Origin: Mixophyes australis
Taxonomy: Eukaryota; Chordata; Amphibia; Anura; Limnodynastidae
NCBI GenBank assembly: GCA_036250195.1
Contig: JAVHZZ010000001.1
Coordinates: forward strand, 392,224,783 to 392,288,782
DNA: 64,000 nucleotides
Reading direction: 5' to 3'
Shown: piece after piece, positions 28,620 through 42,027 of the stretch
Numbering within the stretch: position 1 is the first letter of the stretch
Layout: each line of letters begins with the position of its first letter
Notes under the pieces: model-generated
The model's database searches: none
What the model was told of the DNA's origin: nothing
The model's input: the letters and a program-made list of their open reading frames with translations, nothing else
Program-made: the position numbers and the translations under genes

Positions 28620-30260
28620 AATAAGGTGATATTATTTTTTGCTTTTTATTGGGGGGGGGGGGGCGTTCCTTGGGTGACAGGGTCGGATTGGTTCCACCCC
28701 CTTCGTTGATGGGGGGGCCAGGTACTAAAAAGAAAAAAAAATAATATCTTACCTCATCACGACATCGGCGCTCCTCCTCCTCCCTGCTCCGTCCGCACTG
28801 AATGTTGGGCTTGACGTGTTGATGTCACACCCATCATTCAGTAAGGAGCAGCACAGAGAGGAGTTAGCAGGAAGACAGAAGAGGAGAAAAGAGATGAAAG
28901 AAGCCATTACAAAGGTGAGTTAGGAACAGTGGCAAGGGGAGGAAAGCAGGAAGGCAGCGAGTGATGAAGAAGGGGTGGGTGGGGGGGGGAAGCAGTAAGG
29001 CACTGAGTGATGAAGAAGGGGGGGAGCAGGATGGCACAGAGTGATGAAGGGGGGAGCAGGATGGCACAGAGTGATGAAGGGGGGCAGCAGGATGGCACAG
29101 AGTGATGAAGAAGGGGAGGAGCAGGATGGCACAGAGTGATGAAGAAGGGGGGGAGCAGGATGGCACAGAGTGATGAAGGGGGGCAGGATGGCACAGAGCG
29201 ATGAAGGGGGCAGGGTGGCACAGAGCGATGAAGGGGGCAGGGTGGCACAGAGCGATGAAGTGGGGGGGATGCAGCATGGCACAGAGTGATGAAGTGGGGG
29301 GGATGCAGCATGGCACAGAGTGATTAAGTGGAAGCAACATGGCACAAAGTGATGAAGGACAAGGGGGAAGCAGCATGGCACAGTGTGATGAAGGAGGAAA
29401 AGCGTTATGGCACAGTGTGATAAGGGGGGAGCAGCATGGCAGTGTGATGAAGGGGGGAAAAGCAGCATGGAGGGCGCAGTGTGATCATAAGTGGGCACAG
29501 CGTGGTTATGATGAAGGGACATAGTAATGTGTGTGATGGCACAGGGGGCTTGTGGTAATGTAGTGTGTGTGAGGTAGGTGGTGGCTAATTAATGGATGCT
29601 ATTTTGTTTGTGGGGTGATGGTGGGGCAATTTAATAGTGGTGACTTAATTTAAGATGGGGAAGTTTGGGAGCTATAAATTGAATGTGGGGGTGAGTTTGG
29701 GGAGAATGAGGTCTCTTTATTAAATGTGACTATGAATTATTTAATGGCAGTGATGGTTGCGGGAAATAATTGCTGGGGCTATTTGTAGGGAGGAAAATAG
29801 GTTTATTTAATAAATGGGTATACTATTATTTTAATGTTGGGGCTGGAGGAAGGCCTAATTATTAATCGTGGGTGCTATTGATTTAACTCTGGAGCTGGTT
29901 GAAATTTTCTAAATGTACCCATTTTTTTTCAAATAGGGAACCCAACATTCCAGGACACAGAGAAGCTGCAACTAAAGGAACCAGCAGCCACGGGTGGTGA
30001 AAGTGACAAGAACAGGTAGGAGACAGCAGGATAGTCTGTCAAATGTTCTGATTCTACTGGGACAATGGCAATTTTTGGTGACTGTTCTCCACCAATCTAA
30101 GGGGCAGGCCAAGACTGTCTATTCTTAATGTACAACTATGGTGCAAGATGTCCTTTGTGGGCTTACCATACCCCCTATGGTGGTTTGGTTACACCTCTTT
30201 AGTGGTTGGCCACACTCCCTCTGGTGGGAATTTTGACAAAGTTTAGAATCATATGTTGAC
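28620..30260 (+). repeat. Exon-module repeat family, copy 2, with GA-rich minisatellite
   Basis: A G-run near 28650 leads to a block ending GCCATTACAAAG|GTGAGTT (donor-like, 28914). Next is a purine-rich minisatellite (about 28970-29460) of units based on AGCAGGATGGCACAGAGTGA, then AT-rich degenerate units. A polypyrimidine acceptor-like ATTTTTTTTCAAATAG follows at 29921-29936, then a 79-nt exon-like block 29937-30015 ending GTGACAAGAACAG|GTAGGA. The block shares long identities with 40042-40125. Proline/serine-rich frames on the minus strand across the minisatellite are artefacts. Confidence 0.65.
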
Positions 30261-31838
30261 CAGTCTGGCCCTCATTTAGGAGCAAATCTGGTTAAAAGGT
30301 ACAAATTTGACAACCTATGTAAGGGTAGAAATTAATGTTTTTGCAAGCAGGAAAATACTGTCTGATGTTGCATTTCGCATATAAATACTGATCAGTTTTA
30401 TTTTTACACTTTGAGCTAGGATGTGCCCATTGACAACTTTCACTCTTTCCTCAAATTTGCCCTCCCTGCAGCTCATTATCATTTTGCCAGGTGCAAAGTT
30501 GCACTTTCTAGCTGGATTAACTCCAAACACTAAATCAGGGCCTTACATTGTATGTACTATAAAAACAAGTTCATCTTACTTGTGAAAATAAAAAAAAGAC
30601 TTTCAAATTTACTGAATTGCAATTTTCATATTGCCCAAAGGATAGACCAGTTCTCTGAATCACTGACAGTGCTACCTCTATTAATGAGACATGCAGTTTA
30701 CATTTGCCTAACCCTTAATCCAGGCAATATATACATTAAATGTGTGTATTTGCACTTCTGCCGATGAATGATTATCTGTCCTTCTGGATGCAAGGTCATC
30801 ATCATCACAGTTTAAGTCATTTGCAAATCTGAGCATTCCGACAGCAATTGTGTTGGTGCAAAGAGGCTTCCTTCTAACTCTAGCCTGCTGTGGAACTTTC
30901 AAGAAATCCATTTACACCTCTGATGTGAAAGTCTGCTGCAATATATTTCAGAAGTTTTAGCGGTGTTAAAAATAAAAAAAATCTCAGTGCTGAAGAAATG
31001 ATAGAAAAATTGGGAATCAATCCATACAAATCTCTGCAAATGCATTTCTATGCCTCTGTGATACATTGTATTCTAATGTGAAATATTGATTTCAGATTAC
31101 TCTTTGTTAAGGTAATACTAGAAAATATTTTGGAGCAGCTGAGACTGTAAAAGTGCTGGAAATATCCACTTAGGACCACACGGATTCACCCTATAAAGGG
31201 TAAATTGGGCTATGGTTGTAAACACTGGTTATTTTTTTTATTTATGATACTATAAGACTCTCAAGGTGTACAAGGTGTATATGGAGTAGATCCCTGAGAG
31301 ATAATCTTATAGTATATATGAAATTGTTATAGCTTTGGAACATGCATGGGCACAGTTGGGAAAGATGAGCAAAGTTGATCTAATAAAAAGTTCAGACAAT
31401 TTGTTTTACAAAAAATGCCCCAGTTCATAATGATTTATAACTTATTGTTATTGCCTTTTCTGCCACCTTCTGGTGAAGAAAAACATACAGTATATTTAAA
31501 GGTGCATACACACTCATCAATTTGGATGGACAATTAGCCCCAAATTCCTTGATGTGTGACCCCAAGTTCACAGTTGAACCTGATCAAATATCAATGGTCG
31601 ACTGGTGGAATATTTAGTCAGATGATTACCATGACCTGCTTTGTGTATGATGATTGACCAATTGCATTATTAAAGACCTATAGTATTCTGGTGTTGAATA
31701 GCAGGGTGTGTTCAATTGAGTCACAAGAGGCTAATCTTTCCTACTAAAATATGAGATGTCAGACAGCAAGTACTACTGTTAATAATTTCACTGTGTTTTA
31801 AGGTCTCTGGAAAACAGACTGTGTTAAGAAGTTGGTGG

Positions 31839-32183
31839 TTAAAGCAGCAATTCCACATAGCAGTTTTAGCAAGTACTTTTAAAGCATGCATCTGCTATTC
31901 ATTCTTCCGTACACAGAATCGACCGATATCAGAGGTGTGAACCAAAGCCAATGGCAAAGTCTCACTGCTCACTACATTATGTGCCATGTGACTGTGGTTG
32001 CCATGGTAGCCAATGATACTGTGCAGAATTATAAATAATTAACAGCAGCCTGAAGAAACAAACTAAGGAAAAATGGCATATACAAACATTCTTCTTACAA
32101 TCTGCCACAGTGATTTAGGATATAAATTTTTTTTTTTTAAAAAAAAAGCACACCATTTTTTTTTCATGGGATTGTTGCTTTAA
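31839..32183. mobile_element. TTAA MITE, copy B
   Basis: Starts TTAAAGCAGCAATTCCA and ends TGGGATTGTTGCTTTAA, TTAA at both limits. Interior blocks (GCCATGGTAGCC, TGTGCAGAATTATAAATAAT) are the reverse complement of those in copy A. Opposite orientation and about 60 bp shorter. Confidence 0.85.
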
Positions 32184-32240
32184 TATGGTTTTTCCAGACA
32201 CCGCAAACAAACAGCAAATTAATTTAAAAAGTTTGCACTG

Positions 32241-32282
32241 CCTTGACAAAGACCCCAATGGGTCATAATGCATTGGTAGAGG
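32241..32282 (+). other. CpG-decayed hammerhead-like relic of a Penelope-type terminal repeat
   Basis: TTGACAA stands where CUGANGA is expected. A stem GACCC/GGGTC with loop CAAT follows, then ATAATGCATT where GAAACGCGTT is expected. The changes CG to TG/CA at ACGCGT and in the core are those expected from CpG decay. Conserved core bases are lost, so it should be inactive. No RT coding was recognised beside it. Confidence 0.45.
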
Positions 32283-33616
32283 TGAAGTTAGAGTTGCACT
32301 CGCTCCAAGCCAGAAAAGTATTAAACAGAGGAGCTATACACCGATCCTGGGAAAAGAAACTATCTTTCGAAGTGTATATTGAAGCCATCATTCAACCACT
32401 TTCTGACCGAGCCAAAATGGGATTGAGAAATTATAAGATGTATTATAATTGCTAACCAGCGAGATGACTTAAAGCCAGAAGCAGAGGAGAAGATAAGATC
32501 CTCTATTACTCAGGTGCATGTTAAAGTGGCATCAAGTAAGTGCATTTACAAAAAGGGCGGAGGAATGAAAAGGAGGAAGAAGAGTGAAAAGGAATATCCT
32601 GTTTTTTGGGCTTACAGACAACATTTATAACTTTTCATGTTTCATTCAATAGCAAAAATATTGTATTATACATACATACACTATATAGATATAGTGTCAT
32701 GACCAACAAATGATCTAGTAAAATGTCAAGTTTTTAAACAGCGCCCAAATAATTATCCTGTTTATAGAGTGCTGTCAAAATTAAAGAGGTGGTGCCCTGA
32801 TAAATGTTTGGGCAGCAGTTGAGAAGTGAAGCGTTATAAGTTTACTTGTTCTACAACTTTACATGTTGGGGCACTGAATCCAAATAAGACGCATATCCCC
32901 ATATCGGATAAAATAACAGAAATGTGGATGGAAAACGTTTATTCAATATAACTGTAGTTTGCCATTTTATAAATCCAATCTTGGCATTTATTGCAAATGG
33001 AAAAAATGAGTTATTTTTATGTGCATGTATAGATGGAAATGTTGTTGTTTTTTTTACCTTATTAAATAATGTGTAGTTCTATGTTATTATGATTTGCATA
33101 CATGCGTTTCTATTGGATTTAGGTAAATCCTGACAGTGATAACACACGTGAAATTTATTTTAATGCATCCGATATGTAAAATGTCATTTATGTTGTATTT
33201 TAGGATGAAAAGAAATTATGCATAAGTAAAATATGTGGTACTTGGTAAGACCACACTCATTTTGGCCACAAGGCTGTGCTATGGGGCTTCTGTAATCTAC
33301 CTCGGCAAGTAAAGAATTGTTATAATATTAAACAGACACAATGAACAGATATTTTTTTTGCATTCGGAAGTGAATATTCAGGATTTCACAAACAGAACTT
33401 TGAATACTGATAATTTTAAAGGATATAGAGGGCTTGTAGTAAATAGTAAATTGAAAACACATATATTGCAATAATATGTACATGCACAAGATGTTCACAG
33501 GTCATCTAATTATATATAGCATGCACACATTTCTCTTTATAGATTGTATAAGAAATGCACAATACGATAGTATAATAACATGCTCCATAAGGAGAGCACA
33601 GTCTGCATACTATGTA

Positions 33617-33741
<125 letters not shown>

Positions 33742-36700
33742 CCCTTTTTTGTTTTACACCACTATTGCTTGTGGCCCTTTATTATGTTGGCACGGTCAAA
33801 TCACATTAAAGTCTGTTTGCGTCTCAGGAGAATTGGCTGCCAGAAGTGTTTTCTTCGACAACATTTCTTGCACTAGCTTGCTTGCTGCACCACTTTATAT
33901 TAACCCTGGTATGGCTGGGGAGAATTTAATATCAATAGCTGTGTCTGTCTGTGAAATGGCTGCTTCAATATGCATATATATTTGAGGAGGAAGGGAACAA
34001 ATGTTTTGGTAATTTCAACACGGTCCAAATGTAATTTTTCTCATACAATTGATTGACTGAAGAATATCAATATTCATGATTGAAATGAATGCAGAAAAGT
34101 TTTAACTGTCTAACCCAAAGGCAGGAAAATAGGGAGACTTTAACATGTACCAATCAACCCTGTGTTGCTGGCCCTGGAGAGTCTGAAAGACTACAATGAG
34201 ATGGAAATGTGTACCGCTTTATAAATTGTGTTTATTTCTCCTTAAGTGCCCAATGAAGCACAGAATTATGAGTTGTAATACAGTCCTGTATCTGTGTTAT
34301 ACTAAAACGAGCTGCCACATTGGGCAAACAGCCAGCTTGTTAGTCACATGACAGCTCACAAACAGCAGCATCACATATGAATGATGTGCACAATGCATTA
34401 AAGAGGATTCAGGTACAGATCATAATATATAATAAAACAGACCCATCAGATATTGGATGGTGCATGCCTGTACTTTAGCATTCCTTCAGCAAGTAGAAAG
34501 CTAAATGTGTTTAAAAAAAACAAAAAAACAAAAACCTAAATGGCTTATTATCACTTTTAATCACTATTAATATTTTTATGTATGTATGAGAATTTCAGTT
34601 ACATTTATAAATTATTCCTAACTTTTCCCATACAGTCCATGGCATTGCCATCCCCCTTAAATTGTTTTGCAGTGCTCCTCTTGGTGATTATAGGAGGAAC
34701 ATGTGTGTGTATGACATTATTACAGAACAGCAGCACTTATTTATATATTTCTGATTTTCCTGAGTTTCTGGATAACAGGATTCTGTAGAAAAGGTCCTAT
34801 ACCGATCACTTTAAATAATATACTAGTTATTGCACTGGGAGGAATAATGTTATTTTAATTCAAGTGAAAATGGCAACATCTGTCGGTTGTATAAGGTTAG
34901 ATCTTCTGATGGGATGAACTTGGGTCAATGTAATAACAACATTTAAACACACACAAGTGACATAAGATTAAGTTAAATGAAGCTACACCAAAGAGTGGAA
35001 AAAAAATAAAACTTTCAATTAATGAAGGGGATGTGCCCAAAAGTGATAATAGGACTGATCTTAAATTGATATTCTGACTTGTTTCACCATGTACATGCCA
35101 GTTGGACCAATAATACTGCAAAAAAGGGCACAGATTGACTTTCCAGGGACAGTGACCAAACACGAAATGTGGGTGTACAACCATGTATGTGCAAATTGGC
35201 ATTATTTGAGCAAAAGAAAAAGCTCTGCGTATTTGCACCTTTATTTTATTTTCTACTGGTTAGAAATCAACAGTATCAGTTGCCTAGTCACCCAAGCTTT
35301 ATAAAGTCATGGAACTCCTTGATGACTTTGAGAACCCTTTGAATATCCTTAAGTACTGCTGTTTAAATGCTGCAGCTGACTTGAGATTTTTAAAGCAAAC
35401 ACAAACCATGCAACTACATGAGACAATAGAACCCATTCTATTCTGTGTGTCCAGACTCCTTAGCAATCATGCTTGTATCTGCTTGTATTGACGCACCTTT
35501 TTTGGGATTTTGTGTGCTCCACACAAGTGTGTTCAAAGCATGCACTTGAAAAAAGTCCAGTGATCTATTGTGGAGTGCATTGTGTCCATACCCAGTAGGG
35601 GTTAATTAGCTGTTTACACCAGCACGTGCACTATATGGTGAAACCCCACTAAAATGAACAAACCGTTGAAATAAATGAGCTATTTCATGAATCAGCATCG
35701 TCAATCTGTTGTTGTTCGTCCCATCAGCAGAGATTTAATCAGTCTTTAAATATGTATAAAAGACACATCAGCCGTCAGCCAATCAAATTAAGTGGTAGCG
35801 TGGGACACCATTTTTGAACAGTACAGTGACCAACGGGATTGCAGATCAATTCAGTTCACAGTCATTCTGCAGCATTACTCCTAGCAAAGAAGTTTGTATC
35901 TGAATGGTTTTTTTTTGGTTTTTTTTTTTACAGATTTCCCATATTTCAATAAAAGTTGATTCAACAATTGTGTATTTTATTTAAATGTATTTTCTATTTA
36001 AGTATTATATAATAAAATAGTATATTTTTAATAGTTTCCCTATTACAAACTCTTTGAGGTAACCAGCCCAGTCAGTCTAGTGCTGGGGTTGGTTGGCGAA
36101 TTTGGGAGACAGGCATTTTGGAGGGACAGGGGAGACATGCATCCACATTTATATTTATTTATGTACAGTTGTCCCAATTCATTTCAAACAGCCCACTCAT
36201 TTCAATGGGGTTTCTACATATAGTGCACATATGCTGGAGACCCCTTGGAAACTAATGGAATATTGAAACAATTGGAAAAACTCCATACCGGTTGACTCTG
36301 GAAGATTGCTGTATCCAGATTAATTCACATTCTCTATGCACTAAAGAAAGTGCTGGGGAAACAGCCTATCAACATCTAATTAGCATGATCCAGCCTGAGG
36401 CAAAGTGAACGGAGGCACCAAACAGGGGGAAAGAATTACAAAATGCATTTGGGGTAAGTGTCTTAAATTGCAATTAGGTCTTATTTTTCTGAACTAGTGA
36501 TGTGTGAATTTTCAGCCCTGCATGACAAGTACATTTTAAGACAAACTTTAAGGTTATTAATTAAACGTTTGGGAATACACTGAGTTGGCTTAAAGCCAAC
36601 ATTTAACACATTTATATTAGCTTCTTAAAAATTCACTTAAAGTACATATTCAAGGTTGATTAATTAAAAGGTTATTCAAGGGAACGGTACTTGGCAAGTC

Positions 36701-36839
36701 CACTCAAAATTCTTTAGCGACTCATTATGCCATCTTCATGACTAAAAGTGGCTCCATCTCTCTCAAGTTTTTGGCAAATAGTCCTGCACTGAGGAACAAT
36801 GGCATGTCTCTCAGCCACATACTGGATGATTCAGCTAAG

Positions 36840-37135
36840 ATATATTTACAGTGTATATTTTGCATGCTATTTATCATTCTCATTCCACGTCGTTGTTCAG
36901 AACGTCACTTTTTTCATATTATATGGTCATGTCACAAAATAGTTACCTTTAGTCCAGAAGTCCTTGCTGTAATCTCCATAATTCTTGGTGTCCCTATTGA
37001 TCTGGATCCTAGAATGTAGTTGGCCTACTGGAGGGACTAAACCGCTGGAGCTCTGACCATAAGCTCCTATGATTCCTTCTTCTATGTCTCTCTTATATTA
37101 ACCAGGCTTTGCCGCTACACAAAGCTAATATTTTC
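36840..37135 (+). pseudogene. Tx1/L1-type LINE ORF2 C-terminal fragment
   Basis: The plus strand reads RRCSERHFFHIIWSCHKI, then EVLAVISIILGVPIDLDP, and after a stop and frame changes SSYDSFFYVSLILTRLCRYT. FFHIIWSC matches the conserved F-H-x-x-W-x-C block near the C-terminus of L1/Tx1 ORF2 proteins. Too short and interrupted to function. It lies on the opposite strand from the ORF2 scrap at 3410-3960 and covers a different part of the protein. Confidence 0.75.
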
Positions 37136-39109
37136 TGAAAAAGTTGTATAAATAAAAAAGGTATGGGAAGTGTAGATAGAGGACCCCGGCACCAATCCCA
37201 CCACCAGATTATAATTCCAAGGACCCCTCATTTACCTTTCCTTTTTGTCTCTGGGCTTCTGCACCAGACATGTAACTACCTGGATTCCAAAATAACATGT
37301 GTATTCTATACGTGTGTTATTTTTCTGATTTTTTCTTTTTTCTTTTCAATTCATTACAACACAAAGAAATATTTATTTATTTTTTTAAAAAAAAATATAG
37401 TTTGCAATATATATATATGTGCATTATAATACAACTGAATGTAACCCTATATAATGCAATCCTGTACTGGACAGATGTGCCTAAAAAGTACAACTTAGGA
37501 GTCATTTCTATTAATGTCAATTGGATTGAATAACCATTCACACATTATATTTGCACATAACACAAACATGCTGTCAGGACATATTGGCAAATTGAAAGGG
37601 GGAGAAACCTTGCGCCGATGTTAAACAGGAATCTCCACTGATTTTTCCTCACAACCCCAAAGATGTGCAAGGAAAAATGAGAGGAGATTCCTACTATAAT
37701 TCCTGGTGATGTCTGAGCGCCACATCACCGGCAACTGAAACTCCCAAAGTCTGTACCAATTTGTTTATATAATATAAATATTGCGGGCACGCTTATTTAC
37801 CACTACTATGGTAAAGTAATGCTCATTTTGGCTCGCACCTCTATGGGCGCGCAAGCAAAAATGAGTGTTACTTCTGTAAAAGAAAAAAAATCTACGTGAG
37901 GGTTCTCGGGGTCATAGGCTGGAAAGAGACCCTGTCTAATGGCTGCTAGGCAATTTTTACCCTCAGTATTAAATATATTAAAAAATATAGAGCAGCAACA
38001 TCCCCACTTCCAATTTGACTGAATCACCACAATCCACGCCTGATTAGCCTTTCAAAGATGTTTGAATGCCCTTTTGGTTTCTTAATAGCTTTGTTTCTAT
38101 TGCTGGAAATGTTAATGCTGATTCAATTATCTATTTGTGTTCACCCCCCCCCCAGACACGCACTATGTACCCTTTCCCTGGTTTTCCCTCCCTCCTTTAG
38201 CACCCCCCAAGTTTGATTAAAAAAATATATATAACAATTATGGATGTTATGAAGTACAAAGCCCAGATTGTTTTCCAATTTCTTTTTTAAAATATGTGTT
38301 TAGTAATTAAGTATATTCTTCTCTAATGTCTTGTGTGTAGAGTGTATAGTTTGTTATTATAAACAATTGTGCAGATGGATGTTTGATATACTAGTAAAGC
38401 TTTTTGAAAATTAACTACTCAAGTGATCTTCATCAGGTACACAGCAATTCTGTCTAGCAAGAAGCTGGTTAACGTGATGGCTGCAGCTGTAATTGGTGAG
38501 GAGGGTAACTTCCTATTGCTTCTGCCGTTTGTTTTTTATTAAGCCAGGAAGCCCCTCAGTCCAAAGTCAAGTGGTGACTGTTCCTCCTCCCCTCCCTGTT
38601 CCTTAAACTCTCACACTTCTCCACATGGATGATTAGCAGCCTACCTAAAGCTATGACTTCACTGAAATCCTACAGCATCACTCTTCACTAAACAAAATGT
38701 TTTTCAATCACTCAGCCCTGGGCTGCTGTAGAATAAAAAAAAAATATTAGCAGACCAAGCAGTCTGGCAGACTATATTTTAAAAGGACAGTAACACACCC
38801 ACAATACTACATATTTTGGATCAATCTCAAAAAGAAATGTTACACTGCTTCCATAAAACTATTCTGTCTGCAGTCAAAAATATAAATCCCATAGTCATGA
38901 ATGAAAGGGCAACAAAGAGCTTTAACTTGCTCAACAAAGCATGTTAAGGAAAAGCTAAAACTCTTTTTTTCCCCCATGCAATACTTTTACATATGTGCTA
39001 CAAAAGTGGTTTATATTGCATTTTCTGCAGTAGAGCTTTAACCAAATTATTAGTGTCACTATGCTCCAAATTTGCCAGCTCAAAATATGTACTTATAAGC
39101 AGGGGATAG

Positions 39110-40200
39110 AAGAAGTCTATTTTTTTCCGTAGAGCGACCGGCTCAAGTCTATTACTTGGTGGCTGGCCCCTCCTCCAGGATCAGCGACCTTCAATGTTAA
39201 TACAGTGTGTGTAAGTGGGGGCCACAATGTTAATACAGTGTGTGCGTGAATGGGGGCCACAATGTTAATACAGTGTGTGTGTGTGTGTGTGTGAATGGGG
39301 GCCACAATGTTAATACAGTGTGTGTGAGTGGGGGCCACAATGTTAATACAGTGTGTGTGAGTGTGTCTCTGTTAATAAGTGTGTGTGTGTGTGTGTGTGT
39401 GTAGGGCCACTATGTTAATACATTGTGTGAGTGGGCACCACTATGTTAATATAGTGTATGAGGGAAGGGGGGGTCTTAATATAGTGTGGGAGGTAGGCTA
39501 TTTAATGGTGGAATGCATGTGGGGGGGTAATTATTTAATGGATGCTATTTTATTTGTGGGGCTACTTAATTTAATAGTGGGACCTATTAATTTAAGGTTA
39601 GGTGACGGGACCTTTAATGCTGGGGTGGTTAGGGGATGTTAATTGAATATGGGGCTAATTTTGGGAAGGAGGGTTTTTTATTAAATGTGAATATGAATTA
39701 TTTAATGCCGGGGATGGTTGTGGGAAATGGTTATTTATTAAACGTAAATGATATTTAATTTATTGCTGGGGCTGTTTGGAGGGAGGGAAATAGATTTATA
39801 TATTAAATGGGAATACTATTAATTTAATGTTGGGGCTGATTGGGTGGAAATAGGTCTAATTATTAAATGTATTTGCTATTTAATGTCAGAGTTGGTTGAA
39901 GGGAAATAGATCTATTTAGCAAATGTGAATATTATTTTTATGTTGGGGAGGCCTAATTATAAATTGTGGGTGCTATTGATTTAACTCCAGGGCTGATTGG
40001 AGTTTTCTAATTTTTATGTACCCATTTTTTTTTCCAAATAGGGCATCCAACATTCCAGGATCCAGACAAGCAGCAACTAATCTAAAGACACCAGCAGCCA
40101 CAGGTGGTGAAAGTGACAAGAACAGGTAGGAGAGAGCAAGACAGTCTGCCAACAGTCCTGAATCTTGTTGGAGCAGTCACAAATTCGGGTGACTGTCTCA
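39110..40200 (+). repeat. Exon-module repeat family, copy 3
   Basis: Opens with a minisatellite (about 39196-39420) of units around GGGGCCACAATGTTAATACA plus a GTGT run. About 600 bp of degenerate AT-rich units (GGGGCTGATTGGGTGGAAAT, TTATTAAATGT) follow. An acceptor-like TTTTTTTTTCCAAATAG comes next, then an 84-nt block 40042-40125 ending GTGACAAGAACAG|GTAGGAGAG. Order and sequence parallel copy 2. Confidence 0.65.
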
Positions 40201-41544
40201 CATAGTCTGGATTTGGTCTGACTGCAAGGACAGTTGGAAGATATGTTCCACTTTACACTGTACTGCTCGTGAATGCAGAGCTGCGTGCACCTAACAGTAG
40301 TGCACACAGTATTGCCTGTGTATTTGTCTAAAATGATAACCATGTTACATCATAGGGGTCCCCCCTGTCTAAAGTGCTCTGGGCCTCCCAGAGCCTTAAT
40401 CCAGCTCTTGGCCAGGGTGTCAGATTGACACCTAGTGCTCTGCTCCTCCTACCAGTAGCACCACGCATATTATTTGGTTTAGGTTAACCCCAAAACAATT
40501 AATAACCCTGTTATTAATAATTGCAAAGCAAAAACTAGCCCTTTGCTGGCAAAAACATCAGGTTTTTAAAGCAAATCGGCTTTCTGCATTTTGATACATC
40601 CCATTATAATCAGCCAGGTATGTAAAAAATTAAAAAGGTGCTGTAAGGATAAAGAGCATATAAAATAAAATGCAATATAAATTGAGGTTTGCTTTTTTGT
40701 TGCATTATTTATTTTTATTATTTAAGATTTTTCATTTATAATAATAAAATATCGGTGGATTAAGCAACAATAAAATAGTCTCTCTTTATATTGATAAATA
40801 TATATTGTACCGAAAACCACCCTTTAAGAGTGGGGGCGCTACTTATGGGCCAGTGGATTAGTGCTGTGTGCTTGCTCCCCAGGCTAAAGTCTGCCAGCCA
40901 GCCCCTGCTTATAAGTAGGTTTGAAATTAAGTGGTTTCATCCCTAACCAAACCAAACCTTAGTAAGTCTACCTTATTGGGGAATATTCAATTAGCTACGG
41001 AGAGCCTACAGAACATTTATAGGTTATACAGACACATCATGGCAAACACAAATATATATTTCTTTCTTTATGAGAGTTACATCACAGAAATAACGTTGAA
41101 ATATTGCAGAACCATTCAAACCAGTGCACTCCATGGCTAACAGAGTGTGCTACCGCACACAGATACATAGTGGAGGAGGCCATTTTGATTGCTGAACCAA
41201 TATTTATGAGAATGTAGCCTATTTAATCCACTGATATCAGGTACTCATTGAGTCAGCCATTTTGTTATGAGAATACAACCGAATAATTCAGTGATAGACA
41301 GTTGACTGGTGTCTGCGCTGTTCTCTAGCTAATGACATAGCTCAGTTGACCCTTCAGTGAGCAGAGTCGGCTCAATTAATAAATTGTGACAAAATAATGA
41401 TGATTTTATATATTCACAATTATGTCACATTGTTACAGAAGGCGTATTGCAAAACTAAGTATCTTTCTGTTGTCCATTCTGTGGGAGAGCCTAGTTCTTG
41501 AATTTATGGTTCAGTATGATCGGTAATCATGTGGTTATAGATAA

Positions 41545-42027
41545 CTCCGTTCTGCACAAGATCTGCGTCTCTCATCCACCCTAATTACATCCACCCTATG
41601 GAATTCTCTCCCTCGCACAATAAGACCCTCTCTGGTCTACAAACTTTCAAGCGTTCTCTGAAAACCCACCTCTTCAGACAAGCTTATAATATTCCTTAAC
41701 CACCCTCTTGACCTCACTACATTACCCTATTACCACCCGTTACACAATTTCACACAAGACAACTACCCCCTGACCAACATTGTTGTGTGACAGGATCATT
41801 TAGCCTATGAGTCACTTTTACCTTTGCAGCCTGGCAAAGGTAGCAAAATGTAGACTTAGCCTTAACCATATGTATCAAACTCCTATTGTCCCATAGATTG
41901 TAAGCTTGTGAGCAGGGCCTTCTCACCTCTGTCTGTTTTACCCAGTTTGTTTATTAGTTTACTATGTTTGTCCCCAATCGTAAAGCGCTACGGAATATGT
42001 TGGCGCTATATAAATAAATGATGATGA
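41545..42027 (+). pseudogene. LINE remnant (L2/CR1-like RT C-terminus plus 3' tail)
   Basis: Encodes LWNSLPRTIRPSLV then, after a one-base frameshift, LQTFKRSLKTHLFRQAYNIP and a stop. TFK-SLKTHLF-QAY is the typical last peptide of L2/CR1-like LINE proteins. A 3' UTR follows with ATTGTAAGCTTGTGAGCAGG and ends AAGCGCTACGGAATATG, GGCGCTATATAAATAAATG and GATGA repeats. The final ~45 bp matches the SINE tails in this window, so this LINE type is the probable partner for SINE mobilisation. Confidence 0.8.

Noticed and set aside
28864..29522. Long Pro/Ser/Leu-rich minus-strand frames of up to 200 codons
   Set aside because: Produced by the purine-rich minisatellite; three overlapping frames of similar content show they arise from unit composition.
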